From positions 62,001 through 126,000 of the forward strand of contig QKIY01000035.1 of the NCBI GenBank assembly GCA_003250975.1: a DNA stretch of 64,000 bases, read 5' to 3'. Of the stretch, positions 48,992 through 59,014 are shown piece by piece. Under the pieces are notes generated by a model. That model did no database searches. It saw only the letters and a list, made by a program, of their open reading frames with translations, and was not told the origin of the DNA. A program made the translations under genes and the position numbers. Each line of letters begins with the position of its first letter. Positions within the stretch are counted from its first letter, which is position 1. This DNA is from Gammaproteobacteria bacterium. Lineage in GTDB: Bacteria; Pseudomonadota; Gammaproteobacteria; Eutrophobiales; Eutrophobiaceae.

Positions 48992-49870
48992 CTATTTTAT
49001 TTCATCGACCCTGATTAATACAGAGCGGGATTCTTGACCACGTTGCCCCGAAGAGGACAGTAGTTCCCTGGAGTCCTGACGGGATTGCCGATCAATGCCT
49101 CCCACTTCCATCCATTCACCGAGGCGTCCACTCACCGTGGTCTCTACATCCTGGACATCCAGTACCGGTGCCTTACCGGGTCCTACCTTTGTCAATCGGG
49201 GTGCAATCAGCAAGGTGACACGGTCGCCGTTAAGTCGGGGCATTACATAAAACCCGCTGTCTGCATTGATATATTCCGTGCTTTCATTGACGATAACGCC
49301 GCCGCCCGGAGGGGCAAGGGCCGATTGGGTAGAGACAGGGATGGATTGTCCGACGGCAATATAGGCCGGATACCCTTCCGTGGTCCGTACCATGAACGTG
49401 TTGCCTTCATCGCTGTTGATACGTGATTCATTCCCCCTGTATCTGATGAAATTGCCTTCACTGTCCTGGCCGGAAATGATCACGCCGTCGTGTCCGCCAG
49501 ACGGGTGATCATTCACTTCGGCACTGATGTCGCCTGTTGAGATTCTGCCGGATACTGCATGTTCCTGTTGATCTGTATTTGTCATGATGCCTTGCTTGAC
49601 CCGGATAAGGAGGCGTCGGGGTGATCGGTCCAGGCTATCCAGTACTGATCTGATCTGTGCCAGATTGTCTGGTGTTGTCTTGATGATCAACTGGTTATTC
49701 ATCCCGGTAATTGTCCCTCCAGGCTGTAACAGTGGCCGTAGTACGGGGATGATTTCCTCGGTCAGCCGGTGCTTGAGCGGAATAACTTCGAGAGTCATGC
49801 TTTCTGCCGAAAGCTGCGAGGCCGAACAAAGGAAGATCAGAAGCAGCCATCCTGACACTACCGTTTTCAT
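48992..49870 (-). CDS. secreted secretin-domain (N1/secretin-like) protein
   Basis: With the ATG at 49870, whose A overlaps the stop of the upstream gene (ATGA), the protein has 292 residues and a signal peptide (MKTVVSGWLLLIFLCSASQLSAES). Residues about 25-90 (LEVIPLKHRLTEEIIPVLRP, then ITGMNNQLIIKTTPDNLAQI) form a secretin N1-type ring domain. The rest contains GNTFMVRTTEGYPAYIAVGQSIP and GFYVMPRLNGDRVTLLIAPR, which recall the start of a secretin core, but the protein is far too short to be a full secretin. It probably acts in the periplasm, perhaps on a secretion or pilus channel encoded elsewhere. Confidence 0.8.
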   Translation of the reverse strand: MKTVVSGWLLLIFLCSASQLSAESMTLEVIPLKHRLTEEIIPVLRPLLQPGGTITGMNNQLIIKTTPDNLAQIRSVLDSLDRSPRRLLIRVKQGIMTNTDQQEHAVSGRISTGDISAEVNDHPSGGHDGVIISGQDSEGNFIRYRGNESRINSDEGNTFMVRTTEGYPAYIAVGQSIPVSTQSALAPPGGGVIVNESTEYINADSGFYVMPRLNGDRVTLLIAPRLTKVGPGKAPVLDVQDVETTVSGRLGEWMEVGGIDRQSRQDSRELLSSSGQRGQESRSVLIRVDEIK

Positions 49871-50376
49871 AGGTTCATTCTTCTCAGGTTCGGATCGAGC
49901 GAGGCGGACTCCCACATCTCGACAAATTGCTCATCAAAATATTTGCATTTTTTACGATCATTAAAGTTTGCTGTAGCCTCGTAACGAACTGAGTCATACC
50001 TGTGCAAATAGGCAGTCTTGTCCGCCAGCAGCAGGCATTCGTTGTAGTACTTGTATACATTACTCGCCTTTCGAATCTCGATGAAGCTGCTCAGGTCTCC
50101 TGCCAGGCGCACCAGTTGATGGCCATTGCGCACTATCGTCTCGGGCTCGAATACGATAATACGGATATTTGGCCGCCGCCGTGAGAGCACCAGTTGTCTG
50201 ACGGCATCAACGAATTCAGGAGAATTGAAAATGAATGGATCGAGCAGGCGACTGATAATATCCAGGTGGCGCTTGCATTGCCGGGCTATCAATGTCGCAA
50301 CTATTCGGTTTTCTTCCCAACTCATGAGTTGAAGCAACTGTGAATCAACGCCGAGTTTGAAATCACTGTAATCCAT
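49867..50376 (-). CDS. conserved cytoplasmic protein, DUF7931-like
   Basis: The 169-residue protein has no signal peptide or membrane helix. It shows ALIARQCKRHLDIISRLLDPFIFNSPEFVDAV and RIIVFEPETIVRNGHQLVRLA. I associate this pattern with a proteobacterial family often found next to a GNAT acetyltransferase (DUF7931), which fits here. Its stop overlaps the start of the secretin-domain gene, so they are translationally coupled. The biochemical role is unknown; a phospholipase D-like fold is possible but no HKD motif is present. Confidence 0.65.
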   Translation of the reverse strand: MDYSDFKLGVDSQLLQLMSWEENRIVATLIARQCKRHLDIISRLLDPFIFNSPEFVDAVRQLVLSRRRPNIRIIVFEPETIVRNGHQLVRLAGDLSSFIEIRKASNVYKYYNECLLLADKTAYLHRYDSVRYEATANFNDRKKCKYFDEQFVEMWESASLDPNLRRMNL

Positions 50377-50430
50377 AATTCAATATCTTGTTCGGTTCTA
50401 TGTGGTCATCATAGTGCACATTAAAATGAG

Positions 50431-50865
50431 TCACAAACCCCGTTTAAGATCAAGTGTCATTCTAAAATGAGGAATGCAGGCATCGTAAAACAGGTCGCCC
50501 TTCACGGCGAATCCGAGTCGTTCATAAAATCCCACGGCCTGTTGTTGGGCATTGAGGAAAACCGTTGGCAAAGTTTTTTCCCTGGCCAACTGGACAATAT
50601 AGATAAGCAGCGCGCTGCCTATCCCCTGGTGGCGGAATGCAGGTAATACCGCCATACGCCCGATATGGCCGTCGGCCAACATGCGCGCACAGCCCAGTGA
50701 CTGTGCAGTGTCATTCTCCGCCAGGACATGAAAGCAGTCTTCGTCCAGGCCATCCCACTCCAGTTCCACCGGTACTTCCTGCTCCTTGATGAAGACCTCG
50801 GTCCGGATAAAACGCAATGCGTCTTCATGTGATGTCCAGCTGACCTGTTTGATGTTGTAATGCAA
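50431..50865 (-). CDS. GNAT family N-acetyltransferase
   Basis: The start is set at a TTG (50865), one base after the roxA stop, because AGAGGA lies five bases upstream and the N-terminus then begins LHYNIKQVSWTSHEDALRFI like its relatives; longer in-frame starts run through the whole end of roxA. The protein has 144 residues. The acetyl-CoA loop is AVLPAFRHQGIGSALL, and the motif LNAQQQAVGFYERLGF follows. It is ElaA-like in the segment IRTEVFIKEQEVPVELEWDGLDEDC. The substrate is unknown. Confidence 0.85.
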   Translation of the reverse strand: MHYNIKQVSWTSHEDALRFIRTEVFIKEQEVPVELEWDGLDEDCFHVLAENDTAQSLGCARMLADGHIGRMAVLPAFRHQGIGSALLIYIVQLAREKTLPTVFLNAQQQAVGFYERLGFAVKGDLFYDACIPHFRMTLDLKRGL

Positions 50866-50866
50866 A

Positions 50867-52048
50867 TTAATCCTCTGTGTAAAGAATGCCGTAGTGATAC
50901 AGGCGGGCCAGGAATTGCATGAAAGGCTGATCACAGCCAGCCGCTTGTAGTGTGTTGTATTCAAGCCGGCGATTACCTGTGAGCAACTGGATTGCGGGAA
51001 GGGACCGCCTTTTAAAACGGAATTCCTCGCCATCGATGAAAAGGAAGACATCATCATCTTCTATTATATAGGCCAGCCGTATACCGCCTGAACGATTCAG
51101 GTATGAACTTTCTGCAAAATGCCTGGCGAAGACGGCGGAATCAATGTTTGCATCTTCCGACAAGTGACCTTCCTCTCCTTGCCGCCGGGATATATAGCGG
51201 CCGAACCAGTGATCCAGTTGTCTGTCATCAGACAGCTGTGCGCGCATCATTGTCCTTATCCTCTCCAGGCTTTCGGGTGTGATTTCCCCGCAATGCGACT
51301 GCAATGGAAGGTCCGCGTCCATGTAGCGTCGACCTTCACCCCTTCCAATGATTTGATCATCTGCAAAACTGCCGAGGAGTTCCGTTTCAGATGGTGCGAG
51401 AAAACCGACAGATAGGGTAAGGCAGGGTTCCTTGGCAATACCGTAATGAGCAACACCCGGAGGCAAGTACAATATGTCTCCAGGGACAAGTTCCCATGTT
51501 TCTTCAGCCTGGAAATTTTCGATAATGCGCAGGTCCAGTCCCTCGATGAAATCAGTTGTTGAGTAATCAAGACGGTTAATGTGCCATTCACGTCTGCCCA
51601 TGCCCTGCAACAGGAAGACATCGTAACTGTCCAGATGCGGACCAACGCTACCGGATTCCGGTGCATAGCTGATCATGACATCGTCAATACGCCAGTTCGG
51701 AATGAAACAGAAGTAATCCAGCAAGCGATGAACTTCAGGATGGATCTGATCAACATTCTGCACCAGCAAGGTCCAGTGTGTTTCGGGTAGCTGTTGAAAA
51801 TCCTGCTCTTGCAAGGGGCCATGCTTCACCTGCCAGGGTGAACTCCCTCCTTTTTCGATAACGAGCCGTGAGGAAACCGTATCTTCACAGGCAAGACCAG
51901 CCAGTTCTTCCGGGCTGACGGGGCAGTGATAGCCGGGTATGGCTTGCCGGATGAGGCAGGGTTGTTTTTGCCAGTATTCTGCCAGGAATTGTTCAGGGCT
52001 GAGTTCGCCCAGTGGAAACTGTTGCTGTTTATCCCGGCCTTTCAGCAT
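50867..52048 (-). CDS. roxA: ribosomal oxygenase RoxA (uL16 arginine 3-hydroxylase)
   Basis: RoxA is a JmjC-type Fe(II)/2-oxoglutarate oxygenase that hydroxylates an arginine of ribosomal protein L16. The 393-residue protein has the iron ligands His138, Asp140 (GPHLDSYDVF) and His201 (PPGVAHYG), followed by the dimerisation and C-terminal winged-helix regions typical of YcfD/RoxA. The N-terminal PEQFLAEYWQKQPCLIRQA is also family-typical. It lies between purB and the GNAT gene; the purB-roxA-GNAT order occurs in other gammaproteobacteria. Confidence 0.92.
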   Translation of the reverse strand: MLKGRDKQQQFPLGELSPEQFLAEYWQKQPCLIRQAIPGYHCPVSPEELAGLACEDTVSSRLVIEKGGSSPWQVKHGPLQEQDFQQLPETHWTLLVQNVDQIHPEVHRLLDYFCFIPNWRIDDVMISYAPESGSVGPHLDSYDVFLLQGMGRREWHINRLDYSTTDFIEGLDLRIIENFQAEETWELVPGDILYLPPGVAHYGIAKEPCLTLSVGFLAPSETELLGSFADDQIIGRGEGRRYMDADLPLQSHCGEITPESLERIRTMMRAQLSDDRQLDHWFGRYISRRQGEEGHLSEDANIDSAVFARHFAESSYLNRSGGIRLAYIIEDDDVFLFIDGEEFRFKRRSLPAIQLLTGNRRLEYNTLQAAGCDQPFMQFLARLYHYGILYTED

Positions 52049-52067
52049 GGAAGAAACAATGCCCGCT

Positions 52068-53459
<1,392 letters not shown>

Positions 53460-53521
53460 TTATTCCAATGGAAACTGCATAATACAACAGTTTGGTAAAG
53501 AGTGGTTGTTCAATCACTGGT

Positions 53522-54562
53522 CTAGGGGCATGGATTGGGCTGGCGGATATGTTGTTCCTCGATTGCGCGTAAAAGCTCTTTCGGGAGTTCCAGTTCTATA
53601 CTGGCGATATTGTTTCGCAGTTGCTCCATGGTCGTAGCCCCAATGATGGTACTGGTCAGGAACGGCCTTGAATTGACGAAGGCCAATGCCATCTGGGCCG
53701 GGTCAAGTCCGTAAGCACGCGCAAGATCAACGTAGGCCCGGGTAGAAGCTATGCCCTGTTCATTGGTGTAGCGTGTAAAACGGGTGAACAGGGTAAGGCG
53801 TGCCCCGGCGGGCCGGCCCTTTACCAGGTATTTCCCGGTCAGGGTACCGAAACCCAGGGGCGAATAGGCAAGCAATCCCACAGCCTCGCGGTGGGCAAAT
53901 TCGGCGCACCCAATTTCGAAGGTCCGGTTCAACAGGTTATAGGGATTCTGTATCGAGACGATCCGGGGCAGTCCCTCTCGGGCTGCCAGACGCAGGTATT
54001 CGGCGATGCCCCAGGGTGTTTCATTGGATATCCCGATATGCCGTATTTTCCCTGCCTTGACCAAATCACCAAGTACGGCCAGTGTCTCTGCTATGGGCAC
54101 GCCGTCCTTTTCAGGTACATGGTAATAACCCAGCTTGCCGAAATAATTGGTATCACGCTCCGGCCAGTGAACCTGGTAGAGATCGATATAGTCTGTCTGC
54201 AGGCGCCTCAGGCTGTCATGCAATGCAGCCTCGATATTTATTTTATTCAGCCGGTGCTTGCCATTCCGGAGATAGGGCACCCAGTCTGCCGCGGCACAAA
54301 CCTTGGTGGCGATAACCAGCTTATCACGGTCCCTGCGTTGACCAAGCCAGCCGCCGAGAATGGCCTCGGTACGGCCCTGAGTCTCTGCCCGGGGCGGAAC
54401 GGGGTAGAGTTCGGCAGTGTCAATGAAGTTGATGCCCTGCTCGATGGCATAGTCTAGTTGGCCATGGCCCTCGGCCTCGGTGTTTTGTTCCCCCCAGGTC
54501 ATTGACCCGAGGCAAATCTGGCTGACCTGAATACCGGTGCGACCAAGTTCCTTGTATTTCAT
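53522..54562 (-). CDS. aldo/keto reductase, Tas type
   Basis: This 346-residue NADPH-dependent aldo/keto reductase has the catalytic tetrad Asp48, Tyr53 (INFIDTAELYPVP), Lys87 (KLVIATK) and His132 (LYQVHWPERD). The NADPH region near the end (STIIGATTMEQLRNNI) is typical. The layout is closest to E. coli Tas. The natural substrate is unknown. It stands alone on the minus strand between purB and the peroxiredoxin gene. Confidence 0.9.
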   Translation of the reverse strand: MKYKELGRTGIQVSQICLGSMTWGEQNTEAEGHGQLDYAIEQGINFIDTAELYPVPPRAETQGRTEAILGGWLGQRRDRDKLVIATKVCAAADWVPYLRNGKHRLNKINIEAALHDSLRRLQTDYIDLYQVHWPERDTNYFGKLGYYHVPEKDGVPIAETLAVLGDLVKAGKIRHIGISNETPWGIAEYLRLAAREGLPRIVSIQNPYNLLNRTFEIGCAEFAHREAVGLLAYSPLGFGTLTGKYLVKGRPAGARLTLFTRFTRYTNEQGIASTRAYVDLARAYGLDPAQMALAFVNSRPFLTSTIIGATTMEQLRNNIASIELELPKELLRAIEEQHIRQPNPCP

Positions 54563-54666
54563 ACCAATGTAAATCCTGTTCTATTAAAAGAGACCGAAGG
54601 CACGGCAGGCCATGATGCTCCTCCCGCATAGCGCGGAGCAGGGAACAGGCGCCGGCAGGCCGCGAA

Positions 54667-55326
54667 TCAATCGGGCTGCTTGACGATCCGTAAATACGGC
54701 TTGGGGGCCTCCCAGCCGCCGGGGAATTTCTGTTTGGCGTCCTTGTCCGACACGGCCGGGACGATGATCACGTCTTCCCCATGTTTCCAGTTTACCGGAG
54801 TCGCGACCTGGTATTTGGCCGTCAACTGAATTGAATCAAGCACGCGCAGGACCTCATCAAAATTCCGTCCTGTGCTCATGGGATAGGTCAGAATCAGCTT
54901 GATGAGTTTGTCAGGGCCGATAATAAAGACCGATCGTATGGTGGAGTTGTCAGCTGCCGTACGTTCTTTGGCCTTGCCACTGGCATTGGGGTGGATCATG
55001 TCGTAAAGCTTGGCCACCTTAAGGTCCGAATCGCCAATGAGGGGATAGTTTACGGCATGTCCTTGGGTTTCCTTAATATCGCCAACCCAGGCCTTGTGGT
55101 CTTCTACCGAATCCACGCTGAGACCGATGATCTTGCAGTTGCGCTTGTCGAACTCGGGTTTCAGTCCTGCCATGTAGCCCAGTTCTGTCGTGCAGACGGG
55201 GGTAAAATCCTTAGGATGGGAAAAAAGGATAGCCCAGCCGTCGTCAATCCATTCGTGAAAATTAATCGTTCCTTCGGTTGTCTCCGCTGTAAAGTCGGGT
55301 GCTTCGTCTCCGATTCTTAACGACAT
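54667..55326 (-). CDS. 1-Cys peroxiredoxin (Prx6 type)
   Basis: The enzyme reduces hydroperoxides. With the ATG at 55326 (AGGAGAG upstream) it has 219 residues, starting MSLRIGDEAPDF. The peroxidatic Cys45 is in HPKDFTPVCTTELG, with the conserved Arg in NSTIRSVFIIGPD. The long C-terminal domain (WKHGEDVIIVPAVSD and KQKFPGGWEAPKPYLR) marks the Prx6 group. Another Cys at about residue 64 is not at the usual resolving position. An in-frame start ten codons upstream is less likely. Confidence 0.92.
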   Translation of the reverse strand: MSLRIGDEAPDFTAETTEGTINFHEWIDDGWAILFSHPKDFTPVCTTELGYMAGLKPEFDKRNCKIIGLSVDSVEDHKAWVGDIKETQGHAVNYPLIGDSDLKVAKLYDMIHPNASGKAKERTAADNSTIRSVFIIGPDKLIKLILTYPMSTGRNFDEVLRVLDSIQLTAKYQVATPVNWKHGEDVIIVPAVSDKDAKQKFPGGWEAPKPYLRIVKQPD

Positions 55327-55516
55327 GGTTGTCTCTCCTGTTGGTTTTTCTGGCAATTATAGGTTTCTGCCTGGAGTAGTTAAATACTAATCGCGCATGG
55401 ATTATAAGAATAAGGAATAAAAGACAACCATGAATTCGCGTGAAGGTAGATCAGACAAACCCCGGTACTTGTGTTACCTTTTTGTCAATTTATGATAGCC
55501 GCCTGATGATATTGAC

Positions 55517-56548
55517 ATGCAGACCCTGACATTGACCCGCCCGGATGATTTTCACTTGCATGTACGTGATGGCAAGGTCATGGAGAGTGTCATTATGGCG
55601 AGCGCACGCCAGTTTGCCCGCGCCATCATTATGCCGAATCTCACTCCTCCCGTTGTCACGGTCAGCCAGGCACTGGATTATCGCCAGAGAATCATGTCCT
55701 GCTTGCCGGGTGACAGCAGTTTTAATCCACTAATGACCCTGTACCTCACAGAAGAGACAAGCGTTGAAGAGATTCAACAGGCCCGTGAGTCAGGCATGGT
55801 TTATGCCGTAAAGTATTATCCTGCGGGCGCAACCACCAATTCGGAAAACGGCGTCAGATCACTACAACGTGTTTATCCTGTGCTGGAAGCGTTAGAGGAA
55901 AAGAAGCTGTTATTGCTTGTGCACGGTGAAGTCACTGATCCGGCGGTTGATATCTTTGATCGCGAACAAGTGTTCATTGAAACAGTCCTAGCTCCATTGC
56001 TCGAACGCTTTAAAGGCCTGCGAATTGTCCTGGAACACATCAGCACGCGGCATGCTGCGGATTTTGTCATGCAGGGTCCGGAGACTCTCGCCGCGACTAT
56101 CACACCACAACATATGCTGTTAAACCGCAACGCCCTGTTTGTCGGTGGCCTCCGGCCGCATCATTACTGCCTGCCGATATTGAAGGCGGAGGAGCACAGG
56201 CTGGCCATTGTCAAGGCTGCGACCAGTGGTCATCCCCGGTTCTTTCTGGGGACTGACAGCGCTCCGCATGCCAGGGCACGGAAGGAATCGGATTGTGGCT
56301 GCGCCGGTATCTATTCAGCCTTTAACGCTATTGAATTATATGCCGGGATCTTCGAGCAGGCCGGCAAACTGGATCGCCTCGAGGCCTTTGCCAGTCATTA
56401 TGGCGCAGATTTTTATGGTCTGCCCCGAAATCAGGAGACGATCACACTGACGAGGGAAGATTGGCAGATACCTGCCACGTTGCCCTTTGTCGAAGACGAA
56501 ATCATCCCTCTAGGTGCTGGCGAGGTATGTCATTGGATATTGCAGTGA
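55517..56548 (+). CDS. pyrC: dihydroorotase PyrC
   Basis: PyrC cyclises carbamoyl aspartate to dihydroorotate in pyrimidine synthesis. The 343-residue protein is of the E. coli (class II) type. Zinc ligands His13 and His15 ([10 protein letters not shown]) and the carboxylated Lys99 ([13 protein letters not shown]) are present, as are [18 protein letters not shown] and the catalytic Asp in FLGTDSAPH. Its end overlaps the start of rnt by 22 bases, so they are probably one operon. Confidence 0.96.
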   Translation: MQTLTLTRPDDFHLHVRDGKVMESVIMASARQFARAIIMPNLTPPVVTVSQALDYRQRIMSCLPGDSSFNPLMTLYLTEETSVEEIQQARESGMVYAVKYYPAGATTNSENGVRSLQRVYPVLEALEEKKLLLLVHGEVTDPAVDIFDREQVFIETVLAPLLERFKGLRIVLEHISTRHAADFVMQGPETLAATITPQHMLLNRNALFVGGLRPHHYCLPILKAEEHRLAIVKAATSGHPRFFLGTDSAPHARARKESDCGCAGIYSAFNAIELYAGIFEQAGKLDRLEAFASHYGADFYGLPRNQETITLTREDWQIPATLPFVEDEIIPLGAGEVCHWILQ

Positions 56549-57168
56549 GTAAAACAAATAGCTCTGAGTTGATTACAAAGCGGTTTCGTGGGTATTACCC
56601 TGTGGTCGTCGATGTCGAGACAGCCGGATTTAATGCAAAAACCGATGCCTTGCTCGAGATTGCCGCTTTCACTCTCTATGTAGATGAGAAGGGCCACTGG
56701 CAAAAAGGCGAATGTATGAGTCATCATATCCAACCGTTTGCCGGTGCCAATCTCGATCCGGCAGCACTTGAATTTACCGGTATTGATCCCGAGCATCCCT
56801 TCAGAAAACAGATCGCCGTGGAAGAGAATGATGCACTGCGTGATATTTTCAAACGGGTACGCAACTGCATGAAACCTACAGGTTGCCGTCGGGCCATACT
56901 GGTTGGTCATAATCCGTCATTTGATCTGGCTTTTCTCAATGCAGCGTCACAGCGTTGCTCAATCAAGCGAAACCCCTTTCATCCCTTCAGTACCTTTGAT
57001 ACGGCGACCCTCGGTGGACTGGCCTACGGGCAGACAGTGCTGTCCAGGGCGGTAAAGGCCGCAGGTCTTGAGTGGGATGAAAAGCAGGCCCATTCAGCCC
57101 GTTATGATGCTGATCGCACTGCGGAATTATTTTGTAACATCATTAACCGCTGGGGACAATTGAAATAA
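56527..57168 (+). CDS. rnt: ribonuclease T
   Basis: RNase T trims the 3' ends of tRNA and other stable RNAs. With the ATG at 56527 it has 213 residues. DEDD exonuclease motifs are Asp29/Glu31 ([10 protein letters not shown]), [15 protein letters not shown], and [14 protein letters not shown] with the catalytic His and Asp. RFRGYYPVV and CNIINRW are family-typical. The start lies inside pyrC with GAGG just upstream. The pyrC-rnt pair is conserved in Pseudomonas-like genomes. Confidence 0.95.
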   Translation: MSLDIAVSKTNSSELITKRFRGYYPVVVDVETAGFNAKTDALLEIAAFTLYVDEKGHWQKGECMSHHIQPFAGANLDPAALEFTGIDPEHPFRKQIAVEENDALRDIFKRVRNCMKPTGCRRAILVGHNPSFDLAFLNAASQRCSIKRNPFHPFSTFDTATLGGLAYGQTVLSRAVKAAGLEWDEKQAHSARYDADRTAELFCNIINRWGQLK

Positions 57169-57333
57169 AATTTCTCCAAACACTATAAGTGTCGGATACG
57201 GTCCGTTCCCTCTATAATTATTAAAGAAAATACGGTTTCTCACTGTTAGTGAATCGGGCTTTGTTGTAATGCAACATATGCCCCTCTCACCGGTTTTAAG
57301 GTTATGGCCACTTGAATCAGGAATATTACCGGC

Positions 57334-58974
57334 ATGAGCGAAAACGGTTACCGGCATGAGGTAGTTTATAAGGGTATCCCGGTTTCACCGGGTATTGGTT
57401 TTGGCCGTGGCTGTTTTTACCGGAATGAAACCCCTGAAGGTTCCACGCATGTAAATGAACATGTACCGGAGCACGATTTTGACGTTCTCAATGCATTCAA
57501 CCAGGTTGCCAAGCAATTGACTGCCCTATCGCAGTTTGCTAGGGACAGTTTTGATGAGAATACCGCTGCTTTGTTCAGAGCGCACAAGGCGATCTGTGAG
57601 GAACTTCAATCGGTTGTGCTGGATTTCATACACAGGGAGCAATTGGCCGCCAAGGATGCTATAGAAAAATGTTTTGATGATTATTCTGATTATTTCAGCA
57701 GCCTGAATGATAATTACTTCAGCGAACGCTCTAATGACTTTTCTGAACTCAAGCAATTACTGCTCAGCTTTCTTAACAATACCGGGGCCATGAAGACATG
57801 CAGGGATTACTCGGGTTGCCGGGTAGACGAGTGTGTGTTGCAAAATCAACACATATTAATAACCGATGAATTAACTGCCAATGTGGCAATCAGGATCAAA
57901 AGTGTTACGAGAGGGATAATTGCCGAGAAGTGTGGCATCAATTCTCACGCGGCTGTTATCGCCCGTTCACTGGATATCCCCGTGATTGGTGGAATCAAGG
58001 ACCCTTTGAACCAGTTTTTGCACGAAGACGATATTCTGATGGACGGGTTGACCGGTGAAATTATCATTAATCCTGGCAAAGAGATACTTGGCCACTACCG
58101 CAAGCAGATTAACCGGCCATATAAATTCGATGTGGTGGAACCCCTGCCGCAATTTACCGTGTTCGCGGATATTGATTGTTTCCATGATGTGAGGAAGGCC
58201 GTTAAGGTGAAAGCAGACGGCGTAGGGCTTTACAGGACTGAGTTTGAAATGCTGGGCAAGGGACATATTCTGGATGAAGATGAGCAAATCGCGACCTTTA
58301 AATATGTAATGGAAAATATGGAAGGAAAGCCGGTTTATTTCCGCCTGTTTGATCTGGGTAGTGATAAATCAGCACCTTGGCTTGAGATGGAAAAGGAAGA
58401 TAATCCGGCGCTGGGATGCCGGGGGGCCCGGTTCCTTTTATCACGGCCTGATTTACTAGAGACTCAGGCCCGGGCCATAGCAAGGGTGTCAAAAATATCA
58501 CCTGTCAATGTGATCTATCCAATGATAGCGGGACCCGGCCAGTTTCTGCAGTTGAAGAAAATATTTCTGGAAGCCATCTCCGGTATTAATCATGGCAATA
58601 TTCGTCATGGCGTAATGTTTGAAGTGCCGTCCGCCTGCATCAACGGTGAAGAATTATATGATGTTATCGAATTCGGCAGGATAGGGACCAACGATCTGAT
58701 TCAATACCTGTTCGCGCAGGACAGGACGAGGGAAGACTTCAATTATTCGGAATTGATACGTGACCCAGCTGTCTGGAAAATAATTGCAGCACTTAGAGAA
58801 GTAGCGAACAGGGCCGGTAAACCACTGGAACTCTGTGGCATGATGGTTGACAGTACGGAATTGATTCCGGATTTAATCAACCTTGGAATTACCACGGTTA
58901 GTACACGCCCGGAAAAAATTGCCGCAGTAAGAAAGGCAGCCATGTCCTGCCTGAATCTGTCAAAAATATCTTGA
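57334..58974 (+). CDS. PTS enzyme I-like phosphotransferase
   Basis: The family takes phosphate from PEP on a histidine and hands it to HPr. The 546-residue protein is a complete EI: an N-terminal HPr-binding/phosphohistidine domain with His205 (CGINSHAAVIARSLDIP), a PEP-binding barrel with GVGLYRTEFEML, PVYFRLFDLGSDK, GCRGARFLL, IGTNDLIQYLFAQDR and the late Cys501 (PLELCGMM), as in E. coli EI. It lacks the N-terminal GAF domain of PtsP. No HPr or EII gene is near, so its acceptor is unknown. A role in PTS-Ntr-type or carbon-status signalling is inferred. Confidence 0.88.
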   Translation: MSENGYRHEVVYKGIPVSPGIGFGRGCFYRNETPEGSTHVNEHVPEHDFDVLNAFNQVAKQLTALSQFARDSFDENTAALFRAHKAICEELQSVVLDFIHREQLAAKDAIEKCFDDYSDYFSSLNDNYFSERSNDFSELKQLLLSFLNNTGAMKTCRDYSGCRVDECVLQNQHILITDELTANVAIRIKSVTRGIIAEKCGINSHAAVIARSLDIPVIGGIKDPLNQFLHEDDILMDGLTGEIIINPGKEILGHYRKQINRPYKFDVVEPLPQFTVFADIDCFHDVRKAVKVKADGVGLYRTEFEMLGKGHILDEDEQIATFKYVMENMEGKPVYFRLFDLGSDKSAPWLEMEKEDNPALGCRGARFLLSRPDLLETQARAIARVSKISPVNVIYPMIAGPGQFLQLKKIFLEAISGINHGNIRHGVMFEVPSACINGEELYDVIEFGRIGTNDLIQYLFAQDRTREDFNYSELIRDPAVWKIIAALREVANRAGKPLELCGMMVDSTELIPDLINLGITTVSTRPEKIAAVRKAAMSCLNLSKIS

Positions 58975-59014
58975 GGGTGTCCTGTCGTCTGATGTAATTG
59001 ACGATTGCGGGGTT

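Noticed and set aside
50866-51057. 64-codon N-terminal extension of the GNAT protein
   Set aside because: It runs through the end of roxA in another frame; the TTG at 50865 has a good ribosome site and the right N-terminus.
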